Program-made: the position numbers and the translations under genes
From: Chionoecetes opilio
Lineage: Eukaryota; Arthropoda; Malacostraca; Decapoda; Majidae
Length of the DNA stretch: 64,000 bases
Reading direction: 5' to 3'
NCBI GenBank assembly: GCA_016584305.1
Contig: JACEEZ010023407.1
Location: forward strand, 425,001-489,000
The notes under the pieces: generated by a model
Databases searched by the model: none
The model's input: the letters and a program-made list of their open reading frames with translations, nothing else
Told to the model about the DNA's origin: nothing
In this document: positions 30,893 to 43,481 of the stretch, piece after piece
Numbering within the stretch: the stretch's first letter is position 1
Layout: every line of letters begins with the position of its first letter

Positions 30893-33813
30893 CTAAGGCG
30901 GATGTAAGCGGCACCATCTGTGGGCCGCCACCTTCACCTGCTGGGTGTTCATGGCCACGACATCCACCTCAACCGTGAAGGTGTTCCACAGTGTCGCCGT
31001 GGCCCAAGTAAAGGCGCGCTGGCCCATCACGGTGTGGGTCCTCGGGGCCTCGAGGAGGAGATCACCTGACGCTACCGTCCTCGTAGCGCGCTCTGGGGCC
31101 TGAAGTCCTGCAAGGTGGGAAGAGTGTTGCACCTGGGCCTTGTGCAACACTGTGAGGGCACCGACTCTCCTCCGGTGCCCCAGGCTGTCAAGCTGGGATC
31201 GGGGATCATCCCGCCACTGCTCCTGCTGTAGTCGTTGTTGTTGTTCTTGTTGCTGGTGTTGGAGCTGCAGCTGATGTTGTTGTTGTTGTCGTCGCTGCTG
31301 CTGCTGCCACTGTTGCCACGGGCGACGTTCCCTGTGATATTGGTCGTCGGTTGGGTGTATGAGGCGCTCAGCACGCCTCTGCACTTTGTCCAGCAGTGAC
31401 AGGTGGCACTGGGCACTACTCATCCAGGTGAGAGGACTGTACTCCATGACGGGCCTCACTTGGGCCTTATACAGCCGCATGAGGCCGTCAGCGTCGAGCA
31501 GGTGCCTTACTCGGCGCAGGAGAGTCACCCTCAGGGAGGCTCGACGTGCCACTGTCTCCAGGTGGCGGTCAAAGCGGAGCCTGGAGTCAACCTCCACCCC
31601 CAGGATGTTGATGGAGTCCTTGATGGCAAGGGTATCGTCCCCAAACTTCAGCTTCCCCTCGAGTAGCCTGGGGTCCTCCCTCGAACGTGATATAACCATG
31701 GCCTGGGTCTTCTCGGCAGCAAACTTGACTTGCCACCGTCTTCCCCAGGCCGTGATGTCACCAAGTTGACGGTTGATGGCATCTATCACGTTCGCAGTCT
31801 CCTCTCTGGTGTAGGAGTGGGACACGGTGCAGTCGTCAGCATAGGCAGACGCCACAGGGAGGCTTTGGAGGAGGTCATTGAAGTAAATGTTCCACAGGAT
31901 GGGGCCCAGGACCGATCCCTGTGGAACGGAAGCCTCCACCGGGTACGTGGCTGACGTGCTCCCATTCACCACCACCCTCAGACTCCGACTGTGCAGGTAG
32001 CTCGAGAACAACGCCAGCAGGTGTCCCGTGATGCCGAGCTTTTCAAGCTTTGCCAGGAGGCCCTTGTGCACACACAGTCAAAGGCCCCGGCGATGTCCAG
32101 GGCAATCACCAGCGATGGGCGGCCAGAGTCCAGGGAGTCCTGCCATGATTTGGAGAGCAGGAGAAGCAGGTCCGAGGCGGAGCGTCCCTTCCTAAACCCG
32201 TACTGTCTAGGGGACATCAGGTGGTGCTCCTCTAGGTGGCGGGTCAGTTGCTCTGCAATAATCCTTTCTAAGATCTTGCTGACAACTGACAGGAGCGAGA
32301 TTGGACGATAGCTGGCTGGATCAGTCCTCTCCTTTTTCTTGTGTACGGGCGTGACACGAGCCTCCTTTCACAGGCTTGGCCAGGCGCCCATTTGGAGGCA
32401 TTATTGAAAGATGTGCGTGAGGGGCCTTATCAGCTCATCTGCACAGTGCTTGAGCAGGAAGGGACTCACACCATCAGGCCCAGGCGCCTTTTTGGTGTTG
32501 ACGGTACGCAGGAGGCGGGCCACGATGTCCTCCGTGACCACCGGGCTGTCCAGGCCCAGGTGACACATACGGGTGAGGCGAGGTGGCTGCCTCTCAGGGT
32601 CCTGTGTTGTCATCTTCCTGCTGAAGTGCGTCGCCAGGAGGTCTGCCTTCTCCTGGTTTTTTACCACCCAGTCTCCTGCTGGTGTGATGAGGGGCGGGAT
32701 TCTCTCCTGGGTGACGGTGCCTTGTCTCTCCTTCACCAAGGACCACCATTGCTTGGGGTCAACTTGATTGGAGTCTAGTTTCCTCCTGACGTCATTTTTC
32801 CACCTGTTCCTGGCCCATGAAGCTGTCCTGGTCATGGCCTTACAGGTGGCGCGGTGCAGGGCCTTATTCCTCTTTGTGGGGCGGCGCTTTAGGCGCACCC
32901 AGGCCTTGTATTTATCCTCCGCGGCAAGGCGACACCTGAAACCGAACCACGGCTGGTCTCGCGGCTCAGCCTCGTACACTCTATGTGGAAAATGTTGGTC
33001 CCGCGCGGCAAGGAGAATGGCGGTGAAGGTGGCCACATTGTGATCCACGTCACCGCAGAGCGTGGCGGCCCAGTCAGTGTCAGACAGGACGCGCTTGATG
33101 GCCAGCCAGTCAGCTCTATCCCACAGCCAAATGACCCGCTGGCATGTTTCCTCGCTGGCGGGGTCTAGGCCAATGTGGGAGAGCACTGCTTGATGATCAG
33201 AGCTGCCAACTGTGTTCAGCTGGCTGCACTGCACTGAGTCTGCAGGAAGATCAGTGAGCACTGGGTCCAGAGAGCCACCTCGTACGTGTGTGGGGAAGGT
33301 GACGTGATTGGTGAGCCCATGGACCACTGTCAACTCTGTGAAGGCCCTTTTCACCAAGTGCTGATTCAGGTCGCCCACGATAACGCTGTTCTGGCAGTCA
33401 CGGGTGGCCAAGATGGTGTCCAGCTGATCGGTGAGGAAGGCTAAGGGTGCTGCGCCGTGCCATTGTGGGCGATAAAGAGCGCATAATAAGACAGCACTTT
33501 TGTCTGTGAGGAGAAGGCGGAAGAACATCGCTTCTATCCCCTCGGGGACCGGGACAGGCAGTAACTGAAGCTGCAGTCCCTCACGGTGACACACTGCTAC
33601 ACCGCCGCCTTGTCCGGTGCCTCGATCACGCCGCATCCAGTGACAATAGCCCGGGATTCTGTCACATGATGTCACACACTCATCAGTCAGGAACGTCTCG
33701 ACGGCCACCACGACGTCAGCTTTGTTCCTGAGGACGGTGTGTGTTAGCTCGCCGACATTCGTCCTGAAGCCGCGAACGTTGGCAGACAGGATCTTGAGGC
33801 CAGTGTGTGCCAT
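30893..33813 (-). pseudogene. LINE ORF2: endonuclease and reverse transcriptase, frame-broken
   Basis: Starts at 33813 with LKILSANVRGFRTNVGEL. The endonuclease has VIVGDLNQH and the terminal GSSDHQAV. The linker has KKAPGPDGVSPFLLKH. RT then shows TPVHKKKERTDPASYRPISL, YGFRKGRSASDLLLLLS, ALDIAGAFDCV, ASVPQGSVLGPILWNIYFND and the active site AYADDCTV, then ILGVEVDSRLRFDRHLE. In-frame TAA (about 32398) and TGA (about 32362) precede the RT core, and a lost G near 32066 shifts the frame at the block expected to read D-x-V-W-H-K-G-L. A Gln-rich segment of about 45 residues (31190-31330) sits in the C-terminal region. Confidence 0.88.
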
Positions 33814-33822
33814 TCCTTGCCC

Positions 33823-35157
33823 TTAGTGATGGTATGGGGAGGCGACAGCAGCGTATGGCAATGGTGTAAGCACCTGTGGGTGATGCTGTGATGGGTGGAG
33901 TGGGTTGGGGAGGAGAGGATTGGTGAGGAGAGGGATTCGTTCAGTGAGCAGGGCCCTGAAGAATCGTTCCTGCCTTTCTTCAGCTGCTCGAGTGAAACAA
34001 TTGTCTGCAGTATGTCCTGAACGCAGACAATGCTCGCAGCTTTGGCTCCGTTTTTCCTCAGCCAGCCGTTTACGGCAAAGGTCGCGAGTATGACCCCTTT
34101 TGTCGCAGTATTCACAGACGATGGCGGTGCAGTGATGTCTGGTGTGACCTCGCTGAAGGCACTTCCTACAATGCGGAAGGTTTTGTCCGCCACGGGAGTG
34201 AGTGGTGGTGGAGTCGTAGTTTGTGGCGGCGCGTCTATAGTTGCCGCCGCTAGTACTGTAACGGCGCCTCCTTTGATGAGAGGGACTATGACCGCGGTTA
34301 TTATGGGCGCGGGCGGCTCCCCTGATCGGGGAGGTCGGGATGGGAGCGGCTCTTCGAGGCTGCGTCTCCCGTGGGAGGTTGGCGGGGAGGTCTGGTCGGG
34401 GAAGCTGGGCTGGAGCTTGAGTACCGCGGGCCGGGGGGTGAGGTGTGTTGTCGAGCCCGGCACTTCCGCTGGCTGGGTCCTGTGAGATAATATGAAGAGG
34501 ACGGGGTTTCCCCGACTCCCACCACGCCTTCAGTTCAGGATGCGCGCCACAAGCTGCGCCCCAGTCAGAGTCAATTTTGCTGGGGAGGGCACTAGTCGCC
34601 TGAGTGACAACAGGGGTGTCAGCGTGCAATGGGGTGGAGGCGAGGCCGTCGACTTTCGTCAGGGCGCCTGCTAAGAAGGCGCGAAGATCGACGACTCCCT
34701 CTTTCTGCTTCCTGAAGTCTTTATTTTCTGCCTTGAGAGAAGCGTTTTCAGCCAGAATCCTTCCAAGGAACTCTCCTAGTTCCACAGGTGGAAGGGAGAC
34801 CAGCTCTGCTATGAAGACCTGGTCCTCAGGGAATTGGGCGGTGTGGGTTGAAGTGGAGGCAGCGGCCTGGGACGGGGCTGATGGGTCAGCGACTGGCTCG
34901 CGGTTGATGGGGCGCAAGACGCCTCGGGCGGTCCTAAGCTGGGCAGCTCGGGAGCAACAGAAAGTTTCCTCCGTGAAACAATCGCCACACACAGCGTTGG
35001 GACACTCCGGCTGACTGCACGACAGCGTGTGTTTGTCGCGAGTGGAGTACGAGCACACACAGCAATAACTGGAGCCTGGTACACCGCTTTGCCCTGCCCA
35101 CAGAATCTTTCTGTGAGAGAGGGCGTCGACGTTGATGGTGTTGTCGTTATCAGCCAT
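33823..35157 (-). CDS. LINE ORF1: zinc-finger nucleic-acid chaperone
   Basis: The intact 444-residue frame has an N-terminal Cys-rich PHD/RING-like module (CCVCSYSTRDKHTLSC, CPNAVCGDC), a short coiled-coil-like helix (LGRILAENASLKAENKDFRK), a Pro/Arg-rich linker, and three CCHC knuckles (CRKCLQRGHTRHHC, CEYCDKRGHTRDLC, CEHCLRSGHTADNC). It would coat element RNA. It ends 9 bp before the ORF2 start, an arrangement usual for Jockey elements. A PHD-like N-terminus is less common in ORF1 proteins. Confidence 0.88.
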   Translation of the reverse strand: MADNDNTINVDALSHRKILWAGQSGVPGSSYCCVCSYSTRDKHTLSCSQPECPNAVCGDCFTEETFCCSRAAQLRTARGVLRPINREPVADPSAPSQAAASTSTHTAQFPEDQVFIAELVSLPPVELGEFLGRILAENASLKAENKDFRKQKEGVVDLRAFLAGALTKVDGLASTPLHADTPVVTQATSALPSKIDSDWGAACGAHPELKAWWESGKPRPLHIISQDPASGSAGLDNTPHPPARGTQAPAQLPRPDLPANLPRETQPRRAAPIPTSPIRGAARAHNNRGHSPSHQRRRRYSTSGGNYRRAATNYDSTTTHSRGGQNLPHCRKCLQRGHTRHHCTAIVCEYCDKRGHTRDLCRKRLAEEKRSQSCEHCLRSGHTADNCFTRAAEERQERFFRALLTERIPLLTNPLLPNPLHPSQHHPQVLTPLPYAAVASPYHH

Positions 35158-35170
35158 GATGGTGGCTGCG

Positions 35171-35700
<530 letters not shown>

Positions 35701-36001
35701 ACCTCGATGTGGCAGCAGGGGAGGGTAGCTCTACAATACTACTAAAAATATTCCACACAATGGTTTGTACTGACTATGAAGTATTGTTGTCATCAATCCA
35801 TCTATATTATGCGTGTATTCATTTTTGTTAATGGCTTCCAGTCCTTATCTGTGTATTGGACTAAGTTTTATTTCCTTTTCTCTCTCTTAATGATATGGCA
35901 TTAGCTTTGGCAGGTACAGTACCAATGTTTTATTTATGTACAAGATTATTACTGATACGTACTTTTGACAGATTGTTTTGACGATTTTGGAGTGCTCCCT
36001 A

Positions 36002-36059
36002 CTCCCCATTACCAGCCACATCCTCCCACCCCATCAGCCCCACATCCTCCTACCACATC
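36002..36059. repeat. Minisatellite, left part
   Basis: Units of CCACATCCTCCCACCACATC type continue on the other side of the LINE at 38344-38500, showing that the LINE inserted within this array. Confidence 0.75.
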
Positions 36060-36383
36060 AGTATGGAGTATGTCTCACATGTTTGGGGAGGATCCACTCA
36101 TACAGCTCTCCTAAACAGGGTTGAGTTAAAAGCTTTTCGTCTCATCAACTCTTCTCCTGACTGACTGTCTTCAATCTTTAAATCACCGCCGCAATGTTGC
36201 TTCTCTTGCTTTCTTCTACCGTTATTTTCATGCTCACTGCTCTTCTGAACTTGCTAACTGCATGCCTCCCCCACTCCCGCGGCCTCGCTGCACAAGACTT
36301 TCTACTCATTCTCATCCCTATTCTGTCCATCTTCCTAATGCAAGAGTTAATCAGTATCTTTACTCTTTCATCCCTTGCACTGG
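36060..36383 (+). mobile_element. Jockey-like LINE fragment, 5' piece
   Basis: Matches 5639-5966 of the LINE at 4860-6194, starting at GTATGGAGTATGTCTCACAT. It stops at ACTGG where the LTR-like element begins, and the remainder is found at 38105-38343. Confidence 0.9.
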
Positions 36384-38104
36384 TGTGAGAGCTGGAGAGT
36401 TGGGAGAATGAGGAATAGGAGGGAAAGAGGAATAAAGGGGGGAATGGAAGAGAAGGGAGGAAGAGGCAGAGTACTGATAATGGTGGTAATAGAGAGAGAA
36501 GCAATTGATGTTGTGCTTACAACAATCTTCCTTATCAGCCCTACGAAGGGGTGGCCGGCGCCCACCTGCACATTTGCTGACCACAGTTAAGGATCCCTCC
36601 CGTCCCCCGGCGAAAGAGAAGATGAGGGGAGGAGAAGGAGAGAGAGAGAGAGAGAGAAAGTGAGAGAGAGAGTGAGAGAAGGTGAGGGAGAGTGTGAGAG
36701 AGTGAGAAGGTGAGGAGGCGAGGAGAAGGAGGAAGAGTGCTGAATCTTCATTCCTCAATTCACGCCATCACTTTACACTTATGTCAGCACTGAAATAACC
36801 TTTGACATGTACCCACCACACGCCGGGTCTCCCCCTGAAGACAGGAGAGAGAAGATCAGATTCTATATATCCTGCGGTGTGGCCACACGTCTTATTGCGT
36901 CGCGGTGATATCTTACGAGACTAGTGTCTTAGCGCGGTGAGTGAGTTAGGTGGTATTCCTTCCAGATACCACGCGCTCAAGTACGTGCCAACACACGCCG
37001 CGTCCTTCATTACCAGACGCCCGACGCCCGCCACGCCGCTTGTCATCTGGGGCAGGTGCTACTCATCTCTACGAAGTCCCGACGTCCTGCCAGGCACCTG
37101 CCCTGGTGGCTTTGCCCCTGTGTCCCTCCTGGGCTCCTGAAATGAAGGGGCCACGGCAGGGCAAATAGCGGCGCTCGGCGTTGCCCCTGTGGCTTTTCAC
37201 TTTGCCCCAGGGACGACGGAGCTTCGACGGGACGGCTAAGGAATACCCCGCATAACCCCAGGGGCGGGAAGTGCAACTCTACGAGACCAAGATGTCCCCG
37301 CAACACTGCCCGCCCCGGTGGTGATTCCCCTGGGCCGCATGGCTTTCCGGAACCGCCGTGGGGCAACCAAGGGGCGCCCTCACTTTGCCCCAGGGGGTAG
37401 GGAAGTGCTACACTACGAGACCATGACGTCCCTCCACACTACCTACCCCTGTGGCCTCTCTTCAGGGCCCTTGGGGAACCACTGGGTGCTGGGGCCAGGC
37501 TCTAGCGGCGGGCTCAGGGCGGAGGGGCAACTCTACGCGACTACAACGCCCTACTAGATACCTCCTTCAGGAGGTTTTCCCTGGGTTTCCCCCCCGGAAC
37601 CCTGGGGCATTACGAGGCACCTGCAACAGGATCTTAGGACCTCTTGAGCACCACATACAGGTCTTCCTGAAGGCGACGCAGCAGGTGGTGATGTATCTAT
37701 ATGATTGACAGTGCATGACAGGGGCGGGCGATAATGGATTGACCCCGGGGCAACTATGCAAGCTAGGGGACTCGGGGGGGAACAGGGAGGGTCGCCCCCC
37801 GGGTAAAGCCCGGGGCGTTATAAGCCTGGGGAGGTAAGCTCCCCGTATCTCCGAAGCTACGGGCACTGGCCCGTCGTACCTGCCGGTACAAGGAGATAAA
37901 GCCCAACCCGGCGTCTTCAGGTAGAGGTGCCGGGGTTATTTGTCATGCCACGACCAGCGACCGATTGGAAGAACCATAGCGGGTTGGAGGGACGCTAAAA
38001 CAGGAGCTACGTATATCAACACTCCCCCGTTGAGTCTCCGCGCACGCAATTTCCTTCCTTCCCCCCTTCGGGAGTAGCGGAGCGGCGGCGTCCGGAGCTT
38101 AACA
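36384..38104. mobile_element. LTR-like insertion (probable solo LTR) in the LINE
   Basis: The insert begins TGTGAGAGC and ends GCTTAACA, a TG..CA terminus, with ACTGG duplicated at 36379-36383 and 38105-38109. Five-base duplication plus TG..CA fits an LTR retrotransposon. No internal direct terminal repeat and no pol coding are seen over 1,721 bp. The centre is GC-rich (36830-38040) with many CCCCAGGGG-like stretches, and a (GA)n tract lies at 36640-36720. The intact LINE copy supplies the empty site at 5960-5970. A solo LTR of this size would be long; a non-autonomous LTR element is the alternative. Confidence 0.7.
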
Positions 38105-38343
38105 ACTGGTAAACTCTGGAACTCTCTTCCTGTTTCTATTTTTCCACTTTCCTATGACTTAAATCTTTTCAAAAGAAGAGTAACAAGACACCTCCCGAAC
38201 TAAATTGGCCTGCCCCTCTGTTTTTATTTTATTCTCTTGCTGTCTTCTTTATAGGGACTGGAAACTAAGCGGGCTTTGTGTTACCCATTTTTGTTGTGCC
38301 CTTGGCCAGTTCCTTGTGATGTAAAAAAAAAAAAAAAAAAAAA
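38105..38343 (+). mobile_element. Jockey-like LINE fragment, 3' piece with poly(A)
   Basis: Continues exactly from the 5' piece (GGTAAACTCTGGAACTCTC onward) through the 3' UTR and a poly(A) of about 20. Confidence 0.9.
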
Positions 38344-38500
38344 CAGCCCTGCAGCCTCCCACCACATCAGCCCCACAGCCTCCTACCACATCAGCCCCAC
38401 AGCCTCCCACCACATCGCTCCCACAGCCACAGCCTCCCACCACATCACCCCCACAGCCACAGCCTCCCACCACATCACTCCCACAGCCACAGCAAATGGA
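38344..38500. repeat. Minisatellite, right part
   Basis: Units such as CAGCCTCCCACCACATCA repeat about eight times. Confidence 0.85.
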
Positions 38501-38607
38501 TGGTATTGAGAGTTATAACAGTAACAGTTTGCATGATGTTAGGCCTCACCAATTAATTTTAGACTGACATGTAATTTTCTCTTGTTGCGATAAATTTCCG
38601 TATACAG

Positions 38608-38761
38608 GCTCTCAGAAAGATATCAACAATGAGTGCTTTTCAGGTTTTCAGAGAACCAAAGAAAAACTTTTCAGATTTTCTTTCCCAGGAGCCTCTGCTG
38701 CCCTCCATGGTGCCTCCACCAGCAGCATCAGTGACCTCACCTCACATGGATGCTGCAGAGG
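38608..38761 (+). CDS. THAP/P-element gene exon 3 (linker)
   Basis: Acceptor CCGTATACAG and donor GAGG|GTAAAA. In the frame that joins exon 4 it encodes MSAFQVFREPKKNFSDFLSQ and a Pro-rich stretch. Composition fits the low-complexity linker between THAP finger and transposase. The exon is supported by splice sites and by phase with exon 4, not by homology. Confidence 0.55.
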
Positions 38762-39054
38762 GTAAAAACCCATCGAGTATTTTCTTTCTTAAAATATGCA
38801 TAATACCAGTTACTAGTGTTTGTTTGTTATTGATAATGTGGGTTACTTTTTCAGTTTTTCTTATGCCTAAAACTGTTAACCTAGCTTTCTCCTCACTACA
38901 GGCTCACGTGTTCTCATCTTCTTTACCCACTTCCTATACACCTTCCTACATGTCTCTCCATACTTCTAATTTACCTCATTCTTATGAAGAACAAAGAAAA
39001 TAGTACTTTCGGTAATTATTGCTATTTAACTAATTATTTGTTTTTTCTCAACAG

Positions 39055-39120
39055 ATGATGTTACAACAAGCATCAGCAAGGGTCACCAGGATGTCCAAGC
39101 TTCAAAATGCCCCAAAAGAC
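39055..39120 (+). CDS. THAP/P-element gene exon 4 (linker)
   Basis: A 66-bp exon after TTCTCAACAG, ending AGAC|GTAATA. It encodes DVTTSISKGHQDVQASKCPK and keeps the frame from exon 3 to exon 5. A 450-bp intron follows. Confidence 0.55.
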
Positions 39121-39569
39121 GTAATATTTCAGGAATATTAATTTGCTCTTCCTATTGTACCATACACTATTTTAAATTTTAAGTGACTATAAAATCAAGC
39201 GCATTTTTTTGGCGTATTATATTTGTCGAAATATTTGATTTCATACATCTACTAGTCGTCTCACTCTTGCATCCTTTCTCTTTCTCAAATACTCCAACAC
39301 TATCCTCCCATTTATCAGGGGGTCATCCTCTCACATTAACGTCATATATTCTACACATGCATATCCTTCTTGTCATCTCACTCACCTATTCTTTCCAAGT
39401 GTCCAAACCATCTCAGTGTTCTGTGCTTCACCACCACTCCGCACCCACACCATTCACCACCCTTTTCCATTACTAGCCATACAAAATCTTCCATATACAT
39501 TTATAGTACATAATTATATTACTAAATTATACTTATGCAAACAATGTGTGACACTTTCCATATTTTCAG

Positions 39570-41458
39570 GGACACCAATAATGATGCTCCTGCGGAACAT
39601 CATATACAGGCAGCGTAGGCGACTACAGCAAATTGGGCGGGAGGCTGTGAAAACACCACAACAGCTGATGGCGAGGGCTGCCAATTTTCTTCCCCCGAAG
39701 GTGCTAGAATTTTTTAAAGGACAGATATCAAATGCCGTAACCAGCAAGAAAGGTAGAAGGTTTGGGATACAGGAGAGGAGGTTTGCTCTAGCGGTTATAT
39801 CACCACAGCCAAAAACTTATAGATTTCTTTGTTCAATATTCATGCTTCCTTCAGTTTCAACATTACATTCATGGTTAAGAAAAATTGTTTTAAATATTGG
39901 CTGGTGCAGACAGACTCTTGCAATCCTGAAAAAGAAAGCAGAGGCAATGCCAAAGGAAGAGACTCTTTGTGGCATTGTATTTGATGCAATGAGTATCAAA
40001 GAATCTCTTCATTTTGACCTTGCCTCTGATTCAATTATTGGTAGGGAGGATTTTGGTGAACATGGCAACAGTTTCAAACCAGCAAACCAAGCACTTGTGG
40101 TCATGATTAAGGGGTTGGTAAAAAAATGGAAAATGGTTTTAGGATATTTCTTTTATTCGGGAGGGATTAACACTTGCAGATTGAGGGAATTATATGAAAT
40201 GGCTATAAGTAAAGTTCAAGAAACGGGATTTAGAGTAATTTTCACAGTTTGTGACCAGGAAGGAGTGCATCGTTCTCTGTTTCAAACTCTTGGCATGACC
40301 AAAGAAAATCCTTCTTTTAGAGTCAATGGAGAACGGGTACATTACTTTTATGACTCACCTCATCTTTTGAAAAGCCTCAGGAACACTATTTTGAAATATA
40401 ACATTAAAGTTGGGGGAATATCATTTCATGGGACCATGTGAAGAATTTTTTTGTTACAGATCATGAGCAGAAGATTAGACTTGCACCTATGTAAATTAAC
40501 AAATAAGCATATGTGTGAAGAAGGCTTTTCAAAAATGAGGGTGAGTCTAGCTGCTCAAGTAATGAGCCGTACTGTCGCAGCAGGCATATACACGCATGCC
40601 GTTTTTCGCTTGCTGCCACAGGAAGCTGTCCATACAGCAGAATTTGTACAAGAGGTGGACAGGCTATTTGATTGCTTTAATAGTTCAGTTGCTTTTCATT
40701 TCAAAAATGTTCGAGGGGGGTTTAATTCAAAATCTTGTCATATGGAATTCATTAATAGCATAACAACATATATAAAGTCATGGGAAGTGGTTGCTCCACC
40801 TCGTGTGCACATTCACTGTATTGATGAATGGCTCATTAACTTGGCAGCGCTCAAAGCTCTTTGGCAAAACCTCCAGAGCTGTAAAGTAAATTACCTACTT
40901 ACCCGCAGACTCAATCAGGATTGCCTTGAAAATCTGTTTGCCATATTGAGGAATAGATTCGGGAACTGTGATCATCCAAGTGTATATAATTTCATGAAGG
41001 GGTTAAAATCAATTATGACCCATGGCCTTTTTTCAGTTCCCACTAATAGTAATTCTGAGGCAGATGACTCACAGTTCCTTGACCTAATCTCAAACTGGGA
41101 ATCAGGTGACCCCTTAACCACTATTTCAGATTCTGACTCTGAATCTGAAGATACAGTGGTAGCCAGCTTGCCACTTGCTGAAGTGAATGCTCTTGTGTAT
41201 ATAGTTGGTTGGACATGCAAAAGATTTTTGAGTACTCATGATTGTCAAAATTGCAGGGAGTATTTGTTAGATGTAAGTCATGAGTTGGATAGCAGCAGTA
41301 AATTGTTTTGTTTTTTTAAAGCTGAAAGTAAATGTAAAGTAAAGGAATTTGGGGGGCTCTCCATACCCACTGAAAATGTGACACAACACTTTTCAGAGGT
41401 GGAGGCGATGCTCCGTGGGAGCTTGGAGAAAGCTTTGTTGGGGAGGAGAGTCTCCTAA
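39570..41458 (+). pseudogene. THAP/P-element gene exon 5: transposase domains
   Basis: After TATTTTCAG the exon encodes a basic helix (RNIIYRQRRRLQQIGREAV) and an RNase H-like domain with LCGIVFDAMSIKESLHFD (first D) and VIFTVCDQEGVHRSLFQTLG (second D). The partner helix VHYFYDSPHLLKSLRNTIL follows, then SLAAQVMSRTVAAGIYTHAV and the third acid in NQDCLENLFAILRNRFG. A Ser/Asp/Glu-rich tail ends at TAA 41458. A TGA at 40439-40441 and a return to frame near 40490 bracket about 50 bp that read sensibly only in the +1 frame (FVTDHEQKIRLAPM), so two compensating single-base changes are likely. A poly(A) signal AATAAA is at 41618. Confidence 0.8.
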
Positions 41459-41912
41459 ACGTTAGTATCTCTCTTAGAAAATCACACGTTTGTTTCTCCT
41501 TTGCATTTGTATTCCAGCCACCTAACCAGGAGCATTCATTTCATATATGTAAAACTTAGAATATTGTATACTCATAAGTGGAGAAATAGAGAGGTAAGAA
41601 GGTTTAAAGGAAGAAAAAATAAAAAAATTGTGAAGTTGAATTAAACTAAGTTAATTTAGTTCATTAAACAAGTCCACTTTTGTTTACAGGTGTGTCACCA
41701 TAACTTTCATTTAAGGTTTGTTATATTTTTTTCATTGCTTTATAATGTGTTCTTGCAAGACTGCCTCTGCTTTGTCCTATTGCTACTGCATGTACTGTAT
41801 CTAAGCTAAAGCTTTTGTATTTCTCCCTGCATATAATGTTTCCTCAACTTTGTTGCAATGCATTCTAACTGTACATATACTGCTTACCCTATATACTCGC
41901 TTGTATATAGTA

Positions 41913-42462
41913 CTAGCCGCAAAGCCGCCCTCCGGGCGGACTTTTTGGCTAGCTCCTGCGGAGGGCTATTGGTGGGCCTTCGGCCCACCAAACACAGACT
42001 CTCCAGATTTTCCTGAAATCATGGATGTAGAAATGTATGTATTAACGCCTTACCCATCATCCCCCACCCATTCACTCACCCATTACCCATCACCCCCCAC
42101 CCATTCACTCACCCATTACCCATCACCACACACCCATTCACTCACCCATTACCCATCACCTCCCACCTATTCCCTCACCCATCACCCATCACCCCCCACC
42201 CATTCACTCACCCATCACCCCACACCCATTACCCATCACCCCACCCAGTCACTCACCCATTACCCATCACCCTACATCAAGGTTTCCTCAATTCTCGCAA
42301 CCCACATTTTTTTTCAACAATTCTCGCTAATAGGCTGCTAAAAAAAAAGAAAAAAAGTGATCGGATCATCTCATAAGTGGTCTTAAAAGTTGCCCCTGGT
42401 CGAGCTGGTTCTAAAAATGTGCCATATGATGGGATTGGGGCACGGGGGGCGGCACCTATCGC

Positions 42463-42544
<82 letters not shown>

Positions 42545-42563
42545 TCGCTTATATTATTATAGA
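41913..42563 (-). mobile_element. Non-autonomous Helitron, copy 3
   Basis: Minus-strand 5'-TCTATAATAATATAAGCG and 3' hairpin plus CTAG, between host A (41912) and T (42564). The (CA)n tract (42469-42541) is longest in this copy. It lies just after the THAP/P-element gene's end. Confidence 0.9.
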
Positions 42564-43400
42564 TATTTTAATTTTGTATTTTTACTTTTTTCTTTATATA
42601 TTTTTTTTTTATTTGTTAGTTTTTGGTTCACCTCCAATACTTTGGCATTTGGTATCTGTCCTCATTTTTCTCAGGCTCTGCAGGACAACAACAGGTTTGT
42701 GCTGTTTGTTACAGCATGTTATTCAATAATGGTTTCAACTCTTAATTTCCTTTGCAGTAGCTCTAATGCTTATAAATCTGCTATATTTGTATTGGTTATA
42801 TGTCGTTTACATACCTTTTGTTGCCTGTTTTGCCCATTGTAATGTATGCTAAAAGTTTTTGCTTTGTTGATTTTTGTTCTCAACATGTATGCTGTATAGC
42901 ATAGCGTTGCTACACCATTTGTTAGTTTTTAATTTAAAACTCTTGATGTGCTTTCTAAAAAGGTGGCGCAGCATGTTTTGCAACAAACTCATGTGTTCTC
43001 TCGTGCTATGCATCACAGTGTCTTTTACTGCTGCCTTTAATGCATGTTACTAGTGATCGGGTTGTGATCACTTGTATAATGCAACTAACTTCTTGTGTTA
43101 TCCTCCTGCAATGCATTGCAATGTCTAAAGCCAGGTGTTGGTGTTGCCATGTGTCTGCATAATGCAACTAACTTTTTGTGTTATCTCCTGCAATGCATTA
43201 CAAAGTCTAAAGGCACGTGTTGGTGTTGCCATGTGTCTGCATGTAAGAGAGATATTATCTTACTTTTCTGCTTTGTGTTACATAACCAAGTATTGCATCA
43301 TGTTCTGCATGATTTATAACCCTCAAAGTACCTGCAAATATCATCAAAGTTTAAATAAAACTGCTACCGTATTGCTTTATATCATTTATTTCCTTGTCAA
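42564..43400. other. No gene seen; one local tandem duplication
   Basis: AT-rich sequence with short open frames only. An approximately 80-bp unit (GCAACTAACTTxTTGTGTTA ... TTGCCATGTGTCTGCAT) is tandemly duplicated at about 43082-43241. Confidence 0.6.
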
Positions 43401-43401
43401 A

Positions 43402-43481
43402 GATACTATCCAAAATATTTATATTTCTTTGAAGGTTATAGCCTATAACCTTCAAAGAAATATACATTTTTTGGATAGTAT
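43402..43481. repeat. Near-perfect 40-bp hairpin
   Basis: GATACTATCCAAAATATTTA and following bases are mirrored immediately as their reverse complement around GGTTATAG-CCTATAACC. No loop or tail suggests a transposon class. Confidence 0.8.

Noticed and set aside
31072..31770. Plus-strand and alternative minus-strand frames over the LINE ORF2
   Set aside because: Shadow frames of the RT coding sequence; no motifs.
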